The position numbers were made by a program, and so were the translations under genes. The notes below the pieces were generated by a model that saw nothing but the letters and a program-made list of their open reading frames with translations, was not told the origin of the DNA and did no database searches. A DNA stretch of 64,000 nt from Monosporascus cannonballus (taxonomy: Eukaryota > Ascomycota > Sordariomycetes > Xylariales): NCBI GenBank assembly GCA_004154925.1, contig QJNS01000077.1, forward strand, positions 186,001-250,000, read 5' to 3'. Numbering within the stretch: the first letter of the stretch is position 1; each line of letters opens with the position of its first letter. Positions 1 to 10,352 of this stretch are shown piece after piece.

Positions 1-902
1 GCCAGCGTGCGTCTTTGGATGTTCAACGGCCCGTCGGGAATATGAATGAAACTGACCATCTCAAACATGTATTGCGTTTTTGCTCGGGTGCTTAGTTGTT
101 CGATTATCAAGCATAAATAACATAACCAACGTATTACCGCAGTAAGTCTTGCCAAGGAGTAACCGTAGAAAATATCAATCGTCACGCTGAGGGGAATTTA
201 AAAATGACCCAAGTCTTTTAACTCTACAAAATGTTCGGTGAGAAGATTGCGCCTGAAGTTTCCGGGGGTTGCAGGGAATATGGAACGTGGAGCAAGTAGT
301 ATACCCGTAGGAATCTTTGCCGATTTATCGTGTGTAGCGGAGTGGGAGTGATGAGGGAGCTGGAGGATCTGAAGGCGAAAGGAAGCAAACAGCCCCGATA
401 TGCTTGCTTACGACGTACGTAACTAGTCTCCGCGTCTCTTGGAAACAGCAGTTCGCTTTCTGTAGATCTTAGGTACTGACTATCTAGGCAGGTTGTCTTG
501 AACCTTGTGTTTCGATCTATCTCCTGTTCTTCTCCCTCCTCGTTTTCTACTTTTCCTTTTCTCGCCCATTTTCTTTTTCGCCCTTCCCTTCTCCATCATT
601 GTCTTCATGCCATAGTGGTGTGTTTTCCGTGGAAGGCGCCCTCGGCATGTATTTACGAACTTGTAGCGGGCATGACGGAGTTTCCGCGTCGTCTCTGGAG
701 GATGCAGGCAGGCGGACATATCTGCTGTGCGGCTTTCAACGAGACTTTTCGCAGGCCAGGAGCCCCCACAATGGCGTATATGCGGCAAGTTAATGAGTGA
801 TAGCATGGGAGCGCTCACTATGGTATCCGTGGAGATATAGCTTACGAGCTATAAACGTGCAACGTCAGAGAGCCCACACACCGACAGGGGCTCGACTCTA
901 TC
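1..902. other. Non-coding left edge
   Basis: No convincing gene is seen here. The open frames around 480-818 lie opposite each other over pyrimidine-rich sequence and have no recognisable domain or coding character. The stretch is the 3' flank of the minus-strand dioxygenase-like gene that ends at 903. Confidence 0.5.
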
Positions 903-2423
903 CTACGCGAAGCGTAACGGCCCGTTCGAGCTCGACGAGGATGCCTTCTCCTTAGCATCAGGAGGAAGCCGTTCTTCCCGGAGTTGTCTTTCGACATAAC
1001 TTCTTTCCTCGTGGACTCTGGCGTCTTGAGTCTCCGTCGGCGTTACGGTCGTTCCAAACGACCTGTAGGCGTAGGCTAAGTACTCGCCATCCATGTAAAG
1101 ATGGTTCGTCTTGACAGTTCCCGACAAGATGGCTTCTCTCCCGCTACACACGCGCATGGCATCGTGCACGACGCAGGTCCCCGGCTCCAGCCTGAGCCTT
1201 AACACATTATTTGGGGCCTCCAGCTTCTCTTGAAATGATCGCAAAGCGCGGATCGCGTGTTGGGACCCCTTCCCAAGGACATAGTTTTGGAAAGGGGCTT
1301 GCGAAAGCGGGTCCCAGTTGATCACCTGGATCCGACGATGAGAATATTTTTCGGTGATGATACAACGAGCAGATTCATATGAATGATTTCCCTCTTTGTA
1401 CATGAAGTTGATTTTACATCGAGAGGCCATGTCGTAAATCTCGGGTTCTTCGATCGCCATGTGGGTGGCGGTTCTAAGCCCATCGCTGAACAGATATTCC
1501 CCGCCATGAGAAGTGTTGTCCAGGCAATGAAGGAACTTAAGCCGTGGTGGATTCACGAAAGGGGCATGTACGGTATGCATTCGTACCGCTTCATTACCTG
1601 GCCGAGTGGGTAGACTAAAGTCGTCAGCCATAACCCTTCCCACTCGTGGTTCTCCGACTACACCTGCTACAGTGCGCAGCGAGTCTTCGGAGTCAGGCAT
1701 ATCGTGAATTAGAAATAACCCGTGGAGATAAAAACCTCTTACGGCATTATAGAATGACTCGCCTCTAGCTAAGAAATCACCGTAGCTGACTCTCACAAGG
1801 TCTCTGGAGATTGTAGCGCGGTTCCAGGGCCGACGGGCACTTGACGCGACGATGACTTCTTCGCCTCTCTCTGCTTGCTGCGGCCCAGTAGCGAGGAATT
1901 TCAGCTGGTCTGGCGTATATCGTGAAAGATGAGAGAGCCCCCGTGCCATGAAATCATTTCCCCATACTACCTCAAGACATCCGTCCGCGGTAGTTTGAGC
2001 CGACCTAATAAGCAACCGCGGAGGAATGTCGCCAGTAGAGAAGCGCTTCTGTCGGGAAGACGGGTCAATGCAATGTCGACAAGAACACATGTCACGGAGC
2101 GCCACTCTCGGGATAGTTCGTTTGAAATTTCTGTTTGCGCGATCTTGCAATACGATATACTCCCACCGCTCTCCATTCCTTGGAGGAAGAAAACCATCGC
2201 CCTGGGCTCCAGTTGCTACTTCCCAAACGGCGGGCCGGTTTTGTTTGAGCCGATTTGCGCCTATTTCGTCCAGATACCGGTGGCGATCATATGGTATTTG
2301 ATAATGCCGAATCGACAGGAACATAGACGGGCTTACTTTGCGAGCTTTTGGGTAATACAGTTGTGTGCAACGGTCCGAGAAGGAGAGTAGCCCGCGGTTC
2401 GAACCACGGCCGCGGAAGGCCAT
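903..2423 (-). CDS. TauD/GBBH-like protein lacking iron ligands (probable pseudoenzyme)
   Basis: A single uninterrupted 506-residue frame. Residues about 85-175 match the small N-terminal zinc domain of gamma-butyrobetaine/trimethyllysine dioxygenases (DUF971-like), with a Cys cluster CSCRHC at 113-118 and His165 in HLSRY. Residues about 205-455 match the TauD/TfdA double-stranded beta-helix, including LKFLHCLDN after the first metal site. Active relatives use Fe(II) and 2-oxoglutarate through an HxD...H triad. Here the first motif reads HTV (283-285), so the Asp is Val, and the distal HGR motif reads CSGR (426-429), so the His is Ser. The spacing of about 144 residues between the two sites is normal, so the fold seems intact while two of the three iron ligands are gone. 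The first 33 residues are Arg-rich and could be a mitochondrial presequence or over-extension; Met34 is another possible start. A conventional carnitine-synthesis enzyme is unlikely. Confidence 0.8.
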   Translation of the reverse strand: MAFRGRGSNRGLLSFSDRCTQLYYPKARKVSPSMFLSIRHYQIPYDRHRYLDEIGANRLKQNRPAVWEVATGAQGDGFLPPRNGERWEYIVLQDRANRNFKRTIPRVALRDMCSCRHCIDPSSRQKRFSTGDIPPRLLIRSAQTTADGCLEVVWGNDFMARGLSHLSRYTPDQLKFLATGPQQAERGEEVIVASSARRPWNRATISRDLVRVSYGDFLARGESFYNAVRGFYLHGLFLIHDMPDSEDSLRTVAGVVGEPRVGRVMADDFSLPTRPGNEAVRMHTVHAPFVNPPRLKFLHCLDNTSHGGEYLFSDGLRTATHMAIEEPEIYDMASRCKINFMYKEGNHSYESARCIITEKYSHRRIQVINWDPLSQAPFQNYVLGKGSQHAIRALRSFQEKLEAPNNVLRLRLEPGTCVVHDAMRVCSGREAILSGTVKTNHLYMDGEYLAYAYRSFGTTVTPTETQDARVHEERSYVERQLREERLPPDAKEKASSSSSNGPLRFA

Positions 2424-4119
2424 CCCTGGGACCGCGGTCGACGTCCGGCCCTTAAGTGAAGACGTGGTCGCTAACTTGGAAAAATAAAAGATGATAAGGC
2501 TTGGATTCGGATAAATCGTAAGAACTGGAATATGCTCCCCAGGTCCCAGAGAACCCTTTGACTAGTGAGGAGTAGAGCTTCGAAGCTTATAATGAGGGCC
2601 CTGTTAGTGTATGTAGGTCACTTGGTGGAGCAATGATGGTGGCGATGGTGGAACGACGACACACAAACCCATTAATAAATCGGCGCATTTTGGACGGTGT
2701 AAGTAGGCAAATTGAACATGATTAGACACTATTCAGGGCTGCCTATCACTAAACGTCTATTGTCTCTGGTTGCATTTGGTGGTATTTATCCTGATAGACT
2801 CCGTTATTTCTAGAGCATTATATCTAACCTCGTAACCTACAAATATTCCAGATAAAAGGGCTAAAAGTGGAAGATATTTTGGTTTTCAATTGGGGGATGA
2901 TGATAGGAAATATATGCCACAGCCAGACCGACCGGGGGGTAGCTATCCCTTGCCATGAACCATGGCTACAACCTGGGACCGAAGGCTTGGAGAGCCGCAT
3001 CACTGTTGTGTGACATAGGATGAGACGATGGGCTCGTTGAGCTTCAATTCTTGAACGACAGGATCTGCTTAGGAGTTTGGTCAGTAACAACAGCATCTTG
3101 CAACCACGCGGCCATAAAGGTCGTCTTTCTCAACTCTTCGCAACTATCCGTAGCAGCTATACAGGTTTATCGGCTTTGTATCACTTGACAGTGGCGTTCA
3201 AGGGTCTGATGTGCGTACTTTAATCATCACGCAAGTTAGCGCTCGTAATGTTGCCAATGATTGCAAATCTGTGTTTCTAACCAAAGAGGACGATGGTCAT
3301 ATTGCACTGAAAACTTGGTAGAAGATCTGCGGTAGTCTCGACCCCGCCGGTGCTACGGCATCCCGAACGGAGATCTCAAGTCATAGGATCTGGGACTTGA
3401 CAAAGGCGGTAGAAATTCCTGACTGCCCGCCCTCTCCTATACGTTTGGTTCCTCGATGTGCCTGGCCCCAAAATGCTGATTCAAGCCAATTAAAGAGACT
3501 GGGCCAATAACGAAAGTAAAAGTTGATAAGATTCTTACCTCCAACAATACCACATTAACTGCTCGACCCATCGTAGGGCTGCCTAATAACGGCCCCAGTG
3601 AAAGCGAGACAGCCCTGGCTGGATGGGTAATTCTTCTGAGATACCTGCATACAGCGAGGAGCAAAATCAGTTTCCTCTTTGCACTCTTTGGAATTTAGAA
3701 GCACGAACCAGAAATACTTAGCAGTACTATATTGTACTAGCGATCGACGCACTAAATATGCAAAAACCCATGCCACGAGGTACTGACTAGGTGCATCTGA
3801 GTATATGCAAAGCCGGCTATTAACGTCATAAGTTCATACGGTGCGGCTACGCCAGTAAGTACAAAGATCATTGCCCCTCCCCTCCCAGGGGCGACGACTG
3901 CAAAGGCATGTACAGCAGCCCCATATTTTGCGGTAGAGATGCTTAACAACATTACAGCTCTCGGACAACCAACGCATGAGCCCGGTCACGTGCAACCATT
4001 GCATTTTATTTACTCGATGCTCGATAATCATTTCACTTACACCTTTATTGGTATAAAGATGTCTCTACATGTCTGCTTGCTGTCTATAAGAACCCTAAGA
4101 GGACCGGTTGCATAGTTCT
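2424..4119. other. Intergenic, no supported gene
   Basis: Short frames on the minus strand at 3437-4031 have hydrophobic stretches but no family I recognise, no splice structure and no shared frame. I call nothing here. Confidence 0.4.
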
Positions 4120-4318
4120 ATATTTACATATAAAGTAATTATTTAATTTTTCATTATTAAAGAAAGTAGAAATTAAAAAAGATTCCGAATTAAATCTAGA
4201 TACAGTACATTAAACCATTTCTCTAAACCGATCTTTTGCAAAAATAAAAACATATAGAAGTTAATATAAAGAAATTGAACAATTTACCGAAAGAAATATT
4301 TTATTAAAAACGATTAAA
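4120..4318. other. AT-rich block abutting the ankyrin repeats
   Basis: Counting 4141-4320 by eye gives about 21% G+C, far below its surroundings, and the change is abrupt at about 4319, where the ankyrin repeat array begins. The adjoining repeat unit shows only RIP-direction changes in its most divergent part, so this block may be a RIP-saturated continuation of the array or of an inserted repeat. I could not align it convincingly to the repeat, so its origin is inference. Confidence 0.55.
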
Positions 4319-4714
4319 GCTGCTTAACCACGGTATCGTAACCGTTTTAGGAAATCTAGTAAAGCGGCGTTCTGCCATAATTATCCTTCGCGTTCGTATC
4401 GGCGCCTCTTTCGAGAAGCTGCTTAACTACGGTGTCGTGGCCGTTCTGGGAAGCCCAGTGAAGCGGCGTCCCGCCATATCTGTCCTTCGAGTTCGTATCG
4501 GCGCCGCTTTCGAGAAGCTGCTTAACTACGGTATCGTGGCCGCTCTGGGAAGCCCAGTGAAGCGGCGTGCTGGCATAATTATCCTTCGCGTTCGTATCGG
4601 CGCCGCTTTCGAGAAGCTGCTTAACTACGGTATCGTGGCCGTTCCGGGAAGCCCAGTGAAGCGGCGTCCCGCCATATCTGTCCTTCGAGTTAATGCGAGC
4701 GCCGATGCCGAGGA
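4319..4714 (-). repeat. Four tandem 99-bp ankyrin-coding repeats in an A-B-A-B pattern
   Basis: The word gctgcttaac recurs at 4319, 4418, 4517 and 4616, exactly 99 bases (33 codons) apart. Units alternate: two encode NAKDNY and two encode NSKDRYGG, so the real duplication unit seems to be 198 bases (two ankyrin repeats). Three units are nearly identical. The outermost (4319-4417) differs near 4340-4362 by a run of G-to-A and C-to-T changes only, giving two in-frame stops on the minus strand (TGG to TAG, CAG to TAA). Confidence 0.85.
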
Positions 4715-7246
4715 GTCGCCGCACCGTACTGCCACGGGGAAGCCACTGCAGTACCGCGCCGTAGCCCTCCCCGGCAGCCCAGGAAATGGACGACCTTCCA
4801 TGCTTACTATCCTTGACGTTGACGTCCTTCAAAACCTTCTTAGGAAGCCGCTCCACTATAGTGCTTAGACCGAAATAGGATGCGACTAAAAGAGGTGTAA
4901 AGTTGCCCGGCATGTCTCTTGTCGCAAGTCTTCGGTATATTTCAAACCACGCCGAGGTTGGCAAGTCCGGCCGACAGTATGATATTGCCCTCTCGGCCGC
5001 CCAATCTTTGCTATTCCAGTTCGCTTCGCGAAAGTGGTCAGCCCAGAATTGCGCAGCATATTGCAGAAATGTACGCATGGCGATGTACTGATACTGATCT
5101 GCACTTGCTCTAAGGCCGCTTAGATTAAAATCTAACAGGGAGAGCCGCAGTATACAGATCTCAGCAAGGATGCGATGCGACTCCTTCGGATGAAGGGAAA
5201 ACTTCCACTGTAGCGCAGTGCTGCTGCCAAGAGGTGAGGACCACGATGGTGGGGAAACTAAGAACTCGCGGGCGGTTTGATGGAGTAGGTAGACTTTGGA
5301 GTCGACGACGACCACAAAAAGCCCGCAAAGCTGCCTGATATCATCGCGGAATTGTTCCTCTGGCACTAGATCTATGTCACCAATTGATTGATGTTTGGGA
5401 CCTATCGCCAAAGCCAGGGCCATCTCCAGCAGAGTAAGTGGCCTTGCTGCTGCGACAACGATATGGAGAAGTTTTCTGGCGAGGCTAATATCTCGACTTT
5501 TCGATAAGATCCTGTTGTACGCCTCAGAAACTGTGCGGGGAATGTTGCGAACTTCCGATCGAATTTTGCCTGGCGTGAGAAGGATACCGTTTTGGATCTC
5601 GTCGAAGACTAGATGAACCCATAGGTAGGTGCGGCTCTGTCCTAAAGTAAGTTCTTCTATAAGAACATTCTGCTCCTCCAGGCCGAGTTCTAGCGTTCGA
5701 CTAATATCCATCACTCTGCTCCTAATAGCCATATCAATCTCGTGGGATATTTTAGTTATCTCCTCTTCGTTTTCCCCCTTCAGGTGGATGGTAGGTAAGT
5801 CGCATTCTAGATGCCGGAAGCGCCTTTTCATATCCACATAGGGCCGGCTGGTTAGAAGGAACTTTAGGGCTGGAGCATGAGTCGTCGTGCGCGAGGAGAA
5901 CTTGCTGATAGCATCGATCAGCTGATTCCGCCCTAAAGTTTCGCATTCGTCAAGAGCGTCGAGGATGCAAACAACCCCCCACTTCTTATGGCCAGTCGTA
6001 GCGGAGATGAGAATATCCCAGAGGTCGCTGAAGGATGTGAGAAGTGTGGCTCCTTTATCTTGGAACTTCTCAAGAATCTGGGTCGAAAAAGAGGCTGGAT
6101 GATGGTCAAAGACTTGATGTAATATGGAGCATAATGCCGTTACTAATGATCGCTGGTCTTCGAAGTCTTCCTTGAAGAAAAAGTAGCACGTCGTTCTCGT
6201 GGTCGTGCTCGGCAATACCTCATCAGCTAAATACTTCGCCAGAACTGACTTCCCGCATCCTGGGTCGGCAGACACCCAAAGCAGGTGAGCCGTACTGCTC
6301 TGATGCCAATGCTGGAAGAGCGAATGGTTCGTGAACCACTCGCATGTCCCTTCGACTCGCGGCGGATTCCGGTCCTTACGATCTCGGTACGGACAAGTAT
6401 AGAGTTGCCGAAGCCATTCTATTTATTATTAGCGAATTATCATTATAAATAGGATGATAAATAAAACAAACCTTGACGTTTCGGGGTATTTTCGATCTCC
6501 TTCCTTAGACGTTGTATAGCATTATCCCTCCCCTCGCCATAGTTAAGCGGCATGAAAACATCGAAAATCCCTAGAAGAGAGTACGCCCAATCCTCCTCGC
6601 GCGTGGTCTGGCGCATCTCTGCCCATCTTAGTCGCTCGTCAACATCGAATTGATCAAAAGGAGTTGTTTTCCGAAGAGCTGGGATAGGTATTTTCGTAAT
6701 GGTGTGAATTTCTTGCTCCAGGGATACCTTGTCGCCGAGGCGCAGGCCTTCCCGCGAGAAGAACTGCACCGATGCCGGGGCAAGAAGCTCTTGGAGCGTC
6801 CAGCCCCGAGTAAACCATTTGCTTCCTCGAAGCACCGCTTCCCGGGAAAGCTCGACTTGGTCGCTATCCGCTTGACTGCCATTCCGCGAAAGGACGGCGG
6901 TCATCGAAACATCTGACAAGTAGACGTAGCACTGAGCAGCGTCGCGGTACCACCGAAACATAGAATTTATCGACGCCTGGACCTCGTCCATGGTCGATTT
7001 GTCGATGCAGCAAGTGTCCACCCAGAAGTATTGCAAGCCGTCGCGTCTTGCTTGTTCTGCACAGAATTCGATCTTGCGATAGGCCGACTTGCTTCTCCCG
7101 GTACCATTCTTTATTTCTTCGAAGGTAACTTCTTCGGCAATATTTTCACTCCATCTATGCGATAATATCGCGTATGGGGGAATATCGTCGAAGAGATCAT
7201 TAGTCAAGCTGAGTTCGCCATTCCGGTCGCGCATCAAGAGCCGCAT
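4356..7246 (-). CDS. HET-NACHT-ankyrin NLR-like protein
   Basis: Two exons, 7246-6472 and 6418-4356, joined by a 53-base intron (6471-6419, GTTTGT...TAG). The joint reads NTPKRQ-EWLRQLYTCP in frame, and the protein is 945 residues. The start is the typical MRLL... opening of HET-E/HET-D-like proteins. The HET domain spans about 24-165, with YAILSHRW, YFWVDTCCIDK and RGWTLQELLAP. The NACHT NTPase follows from about 300, with P-loop ADPGCGKS (about 309-316), Walker B CILDALDEC (about 409-417) and LLTSRP. The C-terminus holds degenerate ankyrin repeats, then near-identical ones, ending abruptly at RTPLY-stop inside a repeat. Such proteins act in fungal non-self recognition and heterokaryon incompatibility: repeats sense, NACHT oligomerises, HET triggers cell death. 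That role is inferred from family. The stop arises from RIP-type changes, so the sensor is probably truncated; activity cannot be judged. Confidence 0.9.
6419..6471 (-). other. Intron of the HET-NACHT-ANK gene
   Basis: The 53-base AT-rich intron has donor GTTTGT and acceptor AAATAG. Removing it joins the HET frame to the NACHT frame through the expected linker (EWLRQL...EGTCEWF), which neither single frame contains on its own. Confidence 0.85.
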
Positions 7247-8822
7247 TGTTTCGCGTTGAGATGGCTGGTCGGTCGGGAAAAGGCTCGTTCAAGGAGTAGC
7301 TTGGTGTCGGGTCCGCTTGTCTAAAGGAGACGCTACAGGGTAGCCGGCGATCGCGACTTGCCAGGCACTTATTGAGCCTCTCGGACTAAGCGTTCATCGG
7401 AAAAGGGCATCGGCAATACCTGTCACGGATACAAGATGCAAGATAAGATTAGCCTCGCGCCTGACAGCTCATCAGCCTCATCAAGTGGTGCCGATTAGCA
7501 ACCGAGCAAGGTCCGTCCGCTGGGTAGGCTGGGAGACTATTTGCATCTATAGGGCTACGGCCCAAATCTCAAAACGCAGCATCGCGGGGCAATCGCTGCC
7601 ATGCCTGCTGCCTTGGTCCCTAATCAAGGTTCAGCAGCACCCCGGGAAATCATTCAGCCTAGTTCCAAGAGGCAAAGTCTGTCTGACAGGAAACCGATTT
7701 CGCTCCTAGCTGTACTAAGTACCTACATTAGAATAGATGTAACTTGGGGTGTAACTGGAGGCGTAACGGTACTGGTACAATACACAGGGGTATTTAATGT
7801 TAGTTTCTCCATTCGACTCAACATTTGCTGTATGAAGTTGAAAAGTAAAATCACATAGAATATATATTGGGAAATACATCATAAAATTCATCGTCACTTT
7901 AATAACACAATAGCTGTCAGATATAGGGGACATCAGTTGTGTTGTTGTATTCCGTTAAGTTGTAGGTGCTATCGCACGCGTACAACTCTAAGTAGCTTAG
8001 CCATGGAACATATATGAGCCGATCAGTATGGGACCTTGCCGTATATGGGGAGCGCTCCGCACCCCCCAGCTAGCTGACAATAGCAGCATAAGTAAGCCCT
8101 TTATTGCAAGCTATTCTTCCCGTCTAATGCGAATTCTAAACGCTGCTACAACAGTGAAGAAACAACAAAAAATGTTACTTTCCATGTAAATTATATGTAA
8201 AGTTACATTCTAGCCAATCCCAGTATCTTTGTTGGGCCGGTGGAGAGACTAACATTAAATACCCCTGTGTATTATATTGATGCACCGTAGCCCTACCTGG
8301 TACATGCGCCACCTACGAGTGGCTGTTTGTATGTACTTTCTAAAATGCAGTGGGGCCAAGGCACCACCACCGCGGTTATGATCCGTGCGCTGGGGAAGCC
8401 GTTCACATGCAATCAGGGGCACAAATCGGATCCGGATCCATGTCAAAAGAAACTGAGCAGCCATTGGGATGATATATCGAACCACCATGACCTGAGGGGA
8501 CCAGAGAAATTTCGAAATATCGTCAACACATTCACCGGTTTCCGCCTTCCGCATCCTATCCTTCCCGAATTTATCCATCCGACTCCTATCCCTCTGAGTC
8601 CTAGCCTTCCGGAGCGATCTGAAGCGGTGAAGAGACTTCCTTTAATTCTAAGCTGCCGCCTTCCTTTCTCCAGCTTCAATTTAGCTTTGCTTCGTTTTAC
8701 GCTACCTCAACGTCCTGCCTCTTGCTCATACCCGGTTCCAGGGGGTGGTGTTTGTCATATCCGTCGCTCGACTTTCTCCTAAAAGCATTCTAGGTTTCTC
8801 CTCGCTTCGATAGTTCACCCTC
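7247..8822. promoter_or_regulatory. Divergent promoter region of the NLR-like gene and erg1
   Basis: 1.6 kb lie between two divergently transcribed genes. A candidate inverted-repeat element occupies 7778-8274. The 300 bases before the erg1 start (about 8500-8822) contain pyrimidine-rich tracts typical of fungal core promoters. No specific transcription-factor site is claimed. Confidence 0.5.
7778..8274. mobile_element. Candidate 497-bp MITE (TA target, mariner-like)
   Basis: The terminal segments 7779-7810 and 8242-8273 are inverted copies of each other over 32 bases with one mismatch; each carries AATACACAGGGGTATTTAAT. A TA dinucleotide flanks both ends (7776-7777 and 8275-8276), as expected for Tc1/mariner-type insertion. 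The interior is AT-rich and encodes no transposase, so this would be non-autonomous. It sits about 550 bases before the erg1 start. No second copy is visible in the window, so identification rests on structure only. Confidence 0.6.
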
Positions 8823-10352
8823 ATGAGCGCAACTACAGTGACCCTCGAAGACCTCGCCGAGCGGCGGTCAAGGTACCATGAGGCCGACGTCGTAGTTGTC
8901 GGCGCAGGCGTCTTCGGATGCGCCGTCGCCCACACTCTTGCGAACCAAGGACGAAGCGTAATACTACTAGAGAGATGGATGAAGGAGCCGAATCGGATTG
9001 TCGGCGAATTGATGCAGCCGGGAGGTGTCAATTCACTGAAGAAGTTGGGTCTGGGTCACACTATCGAGGGTATCGACGCGGTACCGTGTTATGGCTACGA
9101 TGTAGTGTTCAATGGCAAGGATGTCAAGATACCGTATCCCTCCATGGAGTTTCTCCCCGACGGGACCTCTCGTGTATCAAAGCAAGGACACGTAAACGGA
9201 GGTGCCAACGGCTCAGCGCATCAGAAGAGAGACGACTCGAGACCAGTGGGAAGCTCTTTCCACCACGGCAGGTTCATCACCCAGCTACGGAAAGCCTGTC
9301 TAAAACACCCCAACATCACCGTCTTCGAGACGGAAGCCGTGGACACCATCAAGGGCGACCACAACCCAGAGATCCTCGGCGTGTCGACGCGAACCGTCAA
9401 CCCCAACACGGGCGAGAAGGAGCCCGACTGCTTCTTCGGCCAGCTGACCATCATTGCCGACGGCTACGCCTCCAAGTTCCGCAAACAATACATCGGCAAG
9501 GCGCCCATCGTGCGCAGCAAGTTCTACGCGCTCGAGCTGGTGGATTGCGAGCTGCCGCAGCCGGGCTACGGGCACGTCATCATCGACGCCGCCGCCCCCG
9601 TGCTGCTGTACCAGATCGGCACCCACGAGACCCGCGCCCTGATCGACGTGCCCGAGAAGCTCCCCGAGGCGCAGCCGGCGGCCGGCGGCGTCCGGGGCTA
9701 CATGACGAACGTCGTTCTGCCGGCGCTGCCGCCCTCGGTACAGCCGTCGTTCCGCGCCGCGCTCGAGGGGCTGGACGGCAAGATCCCGACCAGTATGCCC
9801 AACAGCTGGCTGCCGCCGACACAGCAGCAGCACCCGGGCCTCGTGATCCTCGGCGACGCCATGAACATGCGGCACCCGCTGACGGGCGGCGGCATGACGG
9901 TGGCGCTCAACGACGTGGCCATCCTCGCGGACGTGCTGTCGCCCGAGCGGGTGCCCGTGCTCACAGACACCGCCGCGGTGCGCCGCGCCATGGCCGACTT
10001 CCACTGGCGGCGCAAGCGGCTCACGGCCATCATCAACGTGCTGGCGCAGGCGCTGTACAGCCTGTTCGCGGCGCGCGGCGAGGAGTCGAACCTCGCGAAG
10101 TTACGCCGCGGCTGCTGGGGCTACTTCGAGCGCGGCATCACCGACGAGCCCGTCGCCATGATGGGCGGGCTCCTGCCGCGGCCCGCCGTCCTCGCCTACC
10201 ACTTCTTCTCCGTCGCCTTCCTCGCCATCTGGCTCGACTGGAAGGCCTCGGGTCTCTGGAAGGGCCCCTTCCTGCTCTGGAATGCCGTCAGCATTCTCTG
10301 GACCGCCTCTTGCGTGTTCCTGCCCGTCTTGTACAGGGAGGCGTGCTCCTAA
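8823..10352 (+). CDS. erg1: Squalene epoxidase (squalene monooxygenase)
   Basis: An intronless 509-residue frame. The enzyme converts squalene to 2,3-oxidosqualene, an oxygen- and FAD-dependent step of ergosterol synthesis at the ER and lipid droplets, and is the allylamine antifungal target. The N-terminal FAD Rossmann motif is VVVVGAGVFGCAVA (about 23-36), followed by the family signature GELMQPGG. The second FAD motif, GDAMNMRHPLTGGGMT, lies near 344-360. Two hydrophobic segments close the protein (about 455-505), as in membrane-anchored family members. A Gly/Ser-rich insertion near residues 118-140 (GHVNGGANGSAHQ) is longer than I expect. The start codon gives a complete N-terminus. Codon third positions become strongly G/C after about 9400, which opens long shadow frames on both strands. 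Confidence 0.95.
   Translation: MSATTVTLEDLAERRSRYHEADVVVVGAGVFGCAVAHTLANQGRSVILLERWMKEPNRIVGELMQPGGVNSLKKLGLGHTIEGIDAVPCYGYDVVFNGKDVKIPYPSMEFLPDGTSRVSKQGHVNGGANGSAHQKRDDSRPVGSSFHHGRFITQLRKACLKHPNITVFETEAVDTIKGDHNPEILGVSTRTVNPNTGEKEPDCFFGQLTIIADGYASKFRKQYIGKAPIVRSKFYALELVDCELPQPGYGHVIIDAAAPVLLYQIGTHETRALIDVPEKLPEAQPAAGGVRGYMTNVVLPALPPSVQPSFRAALEGLDGKIPTSMPNSWLPPTQQQHPGLVILGDAMNMRHPLTGGGMTVALNDVAILADVLSPERVPVLTDTAAVRRAMADFHWRRKRLTAIINVLAQALYSLFAARGEESNLAKLRRGCWGYFERGITDEPVAMMGGLLPRPAVLAYHFFSVAFLAIWLDWKASGLWKGPFLLWNAVSILWTASCVFLPVLYREACS

Noticed and set aside
2393..2415. tRNA T-arm-like ggttcgaacc
   Set aside because: It lies within the start of the TauD-like coding frame and no tRNA fold surrounds it.
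3437..4031. Hydrophobic minus-strand frames suggesting a membrane protein
   Set aside because: Frames are short, in different phases and lack splice sites or family motifs, so no gene is called.
9300..10004. A 234-codon minus-strand frame inside erg1
   Set aside because: His/Val/Arg-rich composition mirrors the opposite strand of erg1; no motif and no splice signals.
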